DNA of 64,000 nt from Streptomyces gelaticus (GTDB taxonomy: Bacteria; Actinomycetota; Actinomycetes; Streptomycetales; Streptomycetaceae): contig NZ_BMTF01000008.1 of the NCBI RefSeq assembly GCF_014649535.1, positions 264,200-328,199 on the forward strand, given 5' to 3'. Numbering within the stretch: position 1 is the stretch's first letter; every line of letters begins with the position of its first letter. The translations under genes were made by a program, and so were the position numbers. The notes beneath the pieces were generated by a model that ran no database searches, was not told the DNA's origin, and was given only the letters and a program-made list of their open reading frames with translations. Positions 62,100 to 64,000 of the stretch are shown here, in pieces.

Positions 62100-62908
62100 A
62101 CAACCACGAGGTCAAGGCCCTTCTGGAGGCCGGGCTCCATGACGAGCCGCCCCTGCGGACCAGCGTCGACACCGCGGTCGCGGCCGGGCGACGCAGCCGT
62201 GTCCGCCGCCGCGGAGCACTTGCCGGAGTGGGCCTGACCGCGGGGGCGGCGGTGGCCGCCCTGGCACTGGTCACGCCCGGCGCCGACCCGGGCACGACCC
62301 CGTCGGCCGCGGCCGACCCGCTCGTCGGCCCGCTGGTGCCCGCCGCGGCCGACAGCGCGGCGCCAAAGACCCTGCGGCCCGACTCCTTCGGGCCGGGCAC
62401 CGAGCACACGACCCGGTGGAGCAGCAAGCAGCTCGCCGGCACCCTGGTCGGGCTGCTCCCGCCGGGTGAGGCGACCGTCCGGGAGGGAGACTTCCCCGGC
62501 CGGACCTACCGCGTGCAGTGGGACAGCGGCACCGGCCCGGTGGAGTTCGTCGGCGGAGCGGAATACACGGCCAAGGCCCCGAAGGTGCCGCTCTGCGCGA
62601 GCATCACGATGCCGAAGGTCGCACCCCGGCCGGGCGCACCGGCTCCGCGCGACACCGCCCCGACGAGCGACTGCCAGGTGGTCGAACTCCCCGACGGCGC
62701 ACGGGCGGAGGCCGTGACGCTGCGGCTCCCCCGGGACGGACAGCCGTCCTCGTACGTCCGGGTGCTGCGCAAGGACGGCCGAACGGTGACCCTTCAGCAG
62801 TGGGCCGGCCGGCCGGACGCGAAGGCGACGCGCGACGCGCGGTCACAGCCGCAGCTGGACACCACCGCGATGCTGAAGATCGCGAACGACCCCGCCTGGA
62901 AGTTCTGA
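62096..62908 (+). CDS. Membrane protein coupled to the ECF sigma factor
   Basis: A 270-aa protein with an N-terminal cytoplasmic part (NNHEVKALLEAGLHDEPPL), one transmembrane helix at about residues 41-60 and an extracytoplasmic domain of about 200 residues with two Cys that may pair. Its start overlaps the sigma factor stop in an ATGA tetranucleotide. Position and topology fit an anti-sigma or signalling partner of the SigE-family factor, although the usual zinc motif HxxxCxxC is not seen; this is inference. Confidence 0.8.
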   Translation: MNNHEVKALLEAGLHDEPPLRTSVDTAVAAGRRSRVRRRGALAGVGLTAGAAVAALALVTPGADPGTTPSAAADPLVGPLVPAAADSAAPKTLRPDSFGPGTEHTTRWSSKQLAGTLVGLLPPGEATVREGDFPGRTYRVQWDSGTGPVEFVGGAEYTAKAPKVPLCASITMPKVAPRPGAPAPRDTAPTSDCQVVELPDGARAEAVTLRLPRDGQPSSYVRVLRKDGRTVTLQQWAGRPDAKATRDARSQPQLDTTAMLKIANDPAWKF

Positions 62909-62921
62909 CCCGTGGCACGGC

Positions 62922-62946
62922 CCGAGGTCCGGCCCGCGGACCTCGG
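62922..62946. terminator. Convergent terminator
   Basis: A perfect 10-bp stem (CCGAGGTCCG) with a 5-base loop, between the sigma-factor operon and the acetyltransferase gene. Confidence 0.88.
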
Positions 62947-62961
62947 CGCCCCGACAGGCTC

Positions 62962-63453
62962 TCAGGCCTCGGCCGCCGTACTCCGCACGTAACCGATCCC
63001 TGGGCGCCCGTCCAGCAGGAGTTCTCCGGTGGGGACGAAGCCGGTACGGGTCAGGACCGCTTGCGAGGCCGGGTTGTCGAGTGTGGTGGATGCCCGCAGT
63101 GTGGTCAGGCCGTACTCCTCGACGGCCAGGGCACACAACCGGTGGACGGTGGCCGTGGCCAGGCCCCGGCCGGTGGCCTTCTTGGCGACGCGGTAGCCGA
63201 GTTCGGCGGAGCCGTCCGCCACATCGACGAGGTTGAAGCGGCCCAGGATCTCGCCTTCGGGGTCGACCAGGACGTGGAAGTGGCAGAGTCCGGAGGCCTG
63301 TTCGGCGAGGAGGGCGGTGAGGCGGGCGTCGAATTCGGTGAAGTAGGCGTCGCCCCGGTCCGGAATGGAAGCGGCGAAGTACGTGCGGTTCTCCTGCTCG
63401 AATGCGAACAGGGCGGGCGCGTGGTCGGGGCGGAGGCGCTGGAGCTCGGGCAT
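62962..63453 (-). CDS. GNAT acetyltransferase, RimJ/RimL-like
   Basis: A 163-aa GNAT enzyme. The acetyl-CoA-binding signature is AKKATGRGLATATV (about residues 87-100), after ELGYRV; the start LQRLRPDHAPALFAFEQENRTYF and NPASQAVLTRTGF are as in RimJ/RimL proteins that acetylate protein N-termini or small amines. The substrate is unknown. The ATG at 63453 lacks a strong ribosome site. It is divergent from the gene at the window edge by 263 bases. Confidence 0.9.
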   Translation of the reverse strand: MPELQRLRPDHAPALFAFEQENRTYFAASIPDRGDAYFTEFDARLTALLAEQASGLCHFHVLVDPEGEILGRFNLVDVADGSAELGYRVAKKATGRGLATATVHRLCALAVEEYGLTTLRASTTLDNPASQAVLTRTGFVPTGELLLDGRPGIGYVRSTAAEA

Positions 63454-63716
63454 GGCAGAACCATACGGATTTCGGGTCGTTCGGTGGATTTCATTTGTTC
63501 GTGCGGCTCCGGGGTCGGTGGCCGCGTGGATTGTCGGAGTGGACGTTCGGCCGCCCGCTCATCCGTGCACCGGCCGCTGCCCGATCAGGCAATGTCCTGG
63601 TGCTGTACGTGCCGCCGGGCGCTGCCCCCGACCGCGGTGCGCCTGTCCTGCGTACCGCGCGGGCACTGAGCACACCCTGGGACGGGGACAGGGGACATGT
63701 GCGGCCGGGAGGGCGG

Positions 63717-64000
63717 ATGAAGGCGGTTCCGGAGAAGGATCCCTCTTCTGCCCGCCCCTCTCCCGCTCATCCTTCCGCTCATCCCGACGTCTCCCGTACG
63801 ACGACGGCACCGGAGCGCCCACGGGGCGACCGGCCTGCCCCTGACCGCCGGAGTCTGCAACGTCTTCAGCGCGCGGCGGGGAACGCGGCCGTCTCCCGCC
63901 TGGTCGCGCAGCGGTACACGGCCCCGGTGAAGCCGTCCCCCGCCCAGGCCCCTGGCTTCCGCAAGGTGAAGGCGGATGTGGCGGCGAAGAAGGTCCGCCT
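63717..64000 (+). CDS. Start of an LQR-AGNAAV motif protein (cut by window edge)
   Basis: An open frame from ATG 63717 to the end of the window (94 codons visible). A GGGAGGG ribosome site lies 3-4 bases upstream. Residues 1-45 are Pro/Arg/Ser-rich and residues 49-66 read LQRLQRAAGNAAVSRLVA, the N-terminal motif found in many actinobacterial proteins linked to contractile injection systems, in DUF4157-type metallopeptidases and in polymorphic toxins. The functional part of the gene lies outside the window, so no role can be assigned beyond this class. Confidence 0.7.
   Translation, partial: MKAVPEKDPSSARPSPAHPSAHPDVSRTTTAPERPRGDRPAPDRRSLQRLQRAAGNAAVSRLVAQRYTAPVKPSPAQAPGFRKVKADVAAKKVR

Overview
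The window is high-GC DNA with GTG/TTG starts, ATGA/GTGA gene overlaps and strong GC-rich hairpin terminators. It reads as a Streptomyces chromosome. The left two thirds carries genes in the order known from the S. coelicolor core (add, afsQ2-afsQ1-sigQ, deoC, purine nucleoside phosphorylase, accA2, pccE-pccB, birA, cya, hutH). All functional calls rest on protein motifs and context read by eye; no database search was run.

Region 1 (1-19.5 kb) is nucleoside salvage plus envelope and antibiotic signalling: the end of adenosine deaminase, a PspC protein, a VanZ protein, the AfsQ1/AfsQ2 two-component system with a coupled lipoprotein and divergent sigQ, a uridine-kinase-like enzyme, deoC with two aldehyde dehydrogenases (one lacking its catalytic half), a phosphohexomutase, a purine nucleoside phosphorylase, a gamma-glutamylcyclotransferase-like protein, an LpdA-type flavoprotein, and DeoR and TetR regulators. 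The same 12-bp palindrome lies just upstream of deoC and of the phosphorylase. Region 2 (17.7-30 kb) holds an acyl-CoA carboxylase set (accA2, pccE, pccB, birA), Maf, a tiny membrane protein, a 92-bp tandem repeat, adenylate cyclase, an enoyl-CoA hydratase, a GGDEF protein, histidine ammonia-lyase and a LADTG sortase substrate. Region 3 (30-37.2 kb) has an L,D-transpeptidase lipoprotein, membrane proteins and NADP-type glutamate dehydrogenase.

Region 4 (37.2-48 kb) is accessory. A minus-strand run encodes a strong-RBS 100-aa protein, a 45-aa basic peptide, a JmjC/cupin oxygenase, an aldo/keto reductase and an APH-like kinase, opposite an HTH-TPR regulator that carries a TTA codon. It may be a small peptide-modification (RiPP-like) locus. 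It is followed by Streptomyces-specific regulatory families (DUF6879, DUF397, XRE/DUF5753, RsbW-like ATPase), one of them a frameshifted pseudogene.

Region 5 (48.2-57.5 kb) is the most interesting part. A minus-strand operon encodes a GHKL ATPase, a Z1-type helicase, a Vsr endonuclease and two translationally coupled C5-cytosine methyltransferases; a second, MORC-like GHKL ATPase converges on it through a shared 20-bp terminator. Comparative genomics has predicted that GHKL/Z1/Vsr/methylase operons are restriction-like defence systems. The arrangement here, with two methylases, two ATPases and no adjacent classical restriction nuclease, looks like an unusual variant.

Region 6 (57.5-64 kb) has a large secreted subtilase, a divergent SigE-family ECF sigma factor with a translationally coupled membrane protein, an acetyltransferase, and at the right edge the N-terminus of a protein with the LQR..AGNAAV motif seen in contractile-injection-system and polymorphic-toxin proteins.
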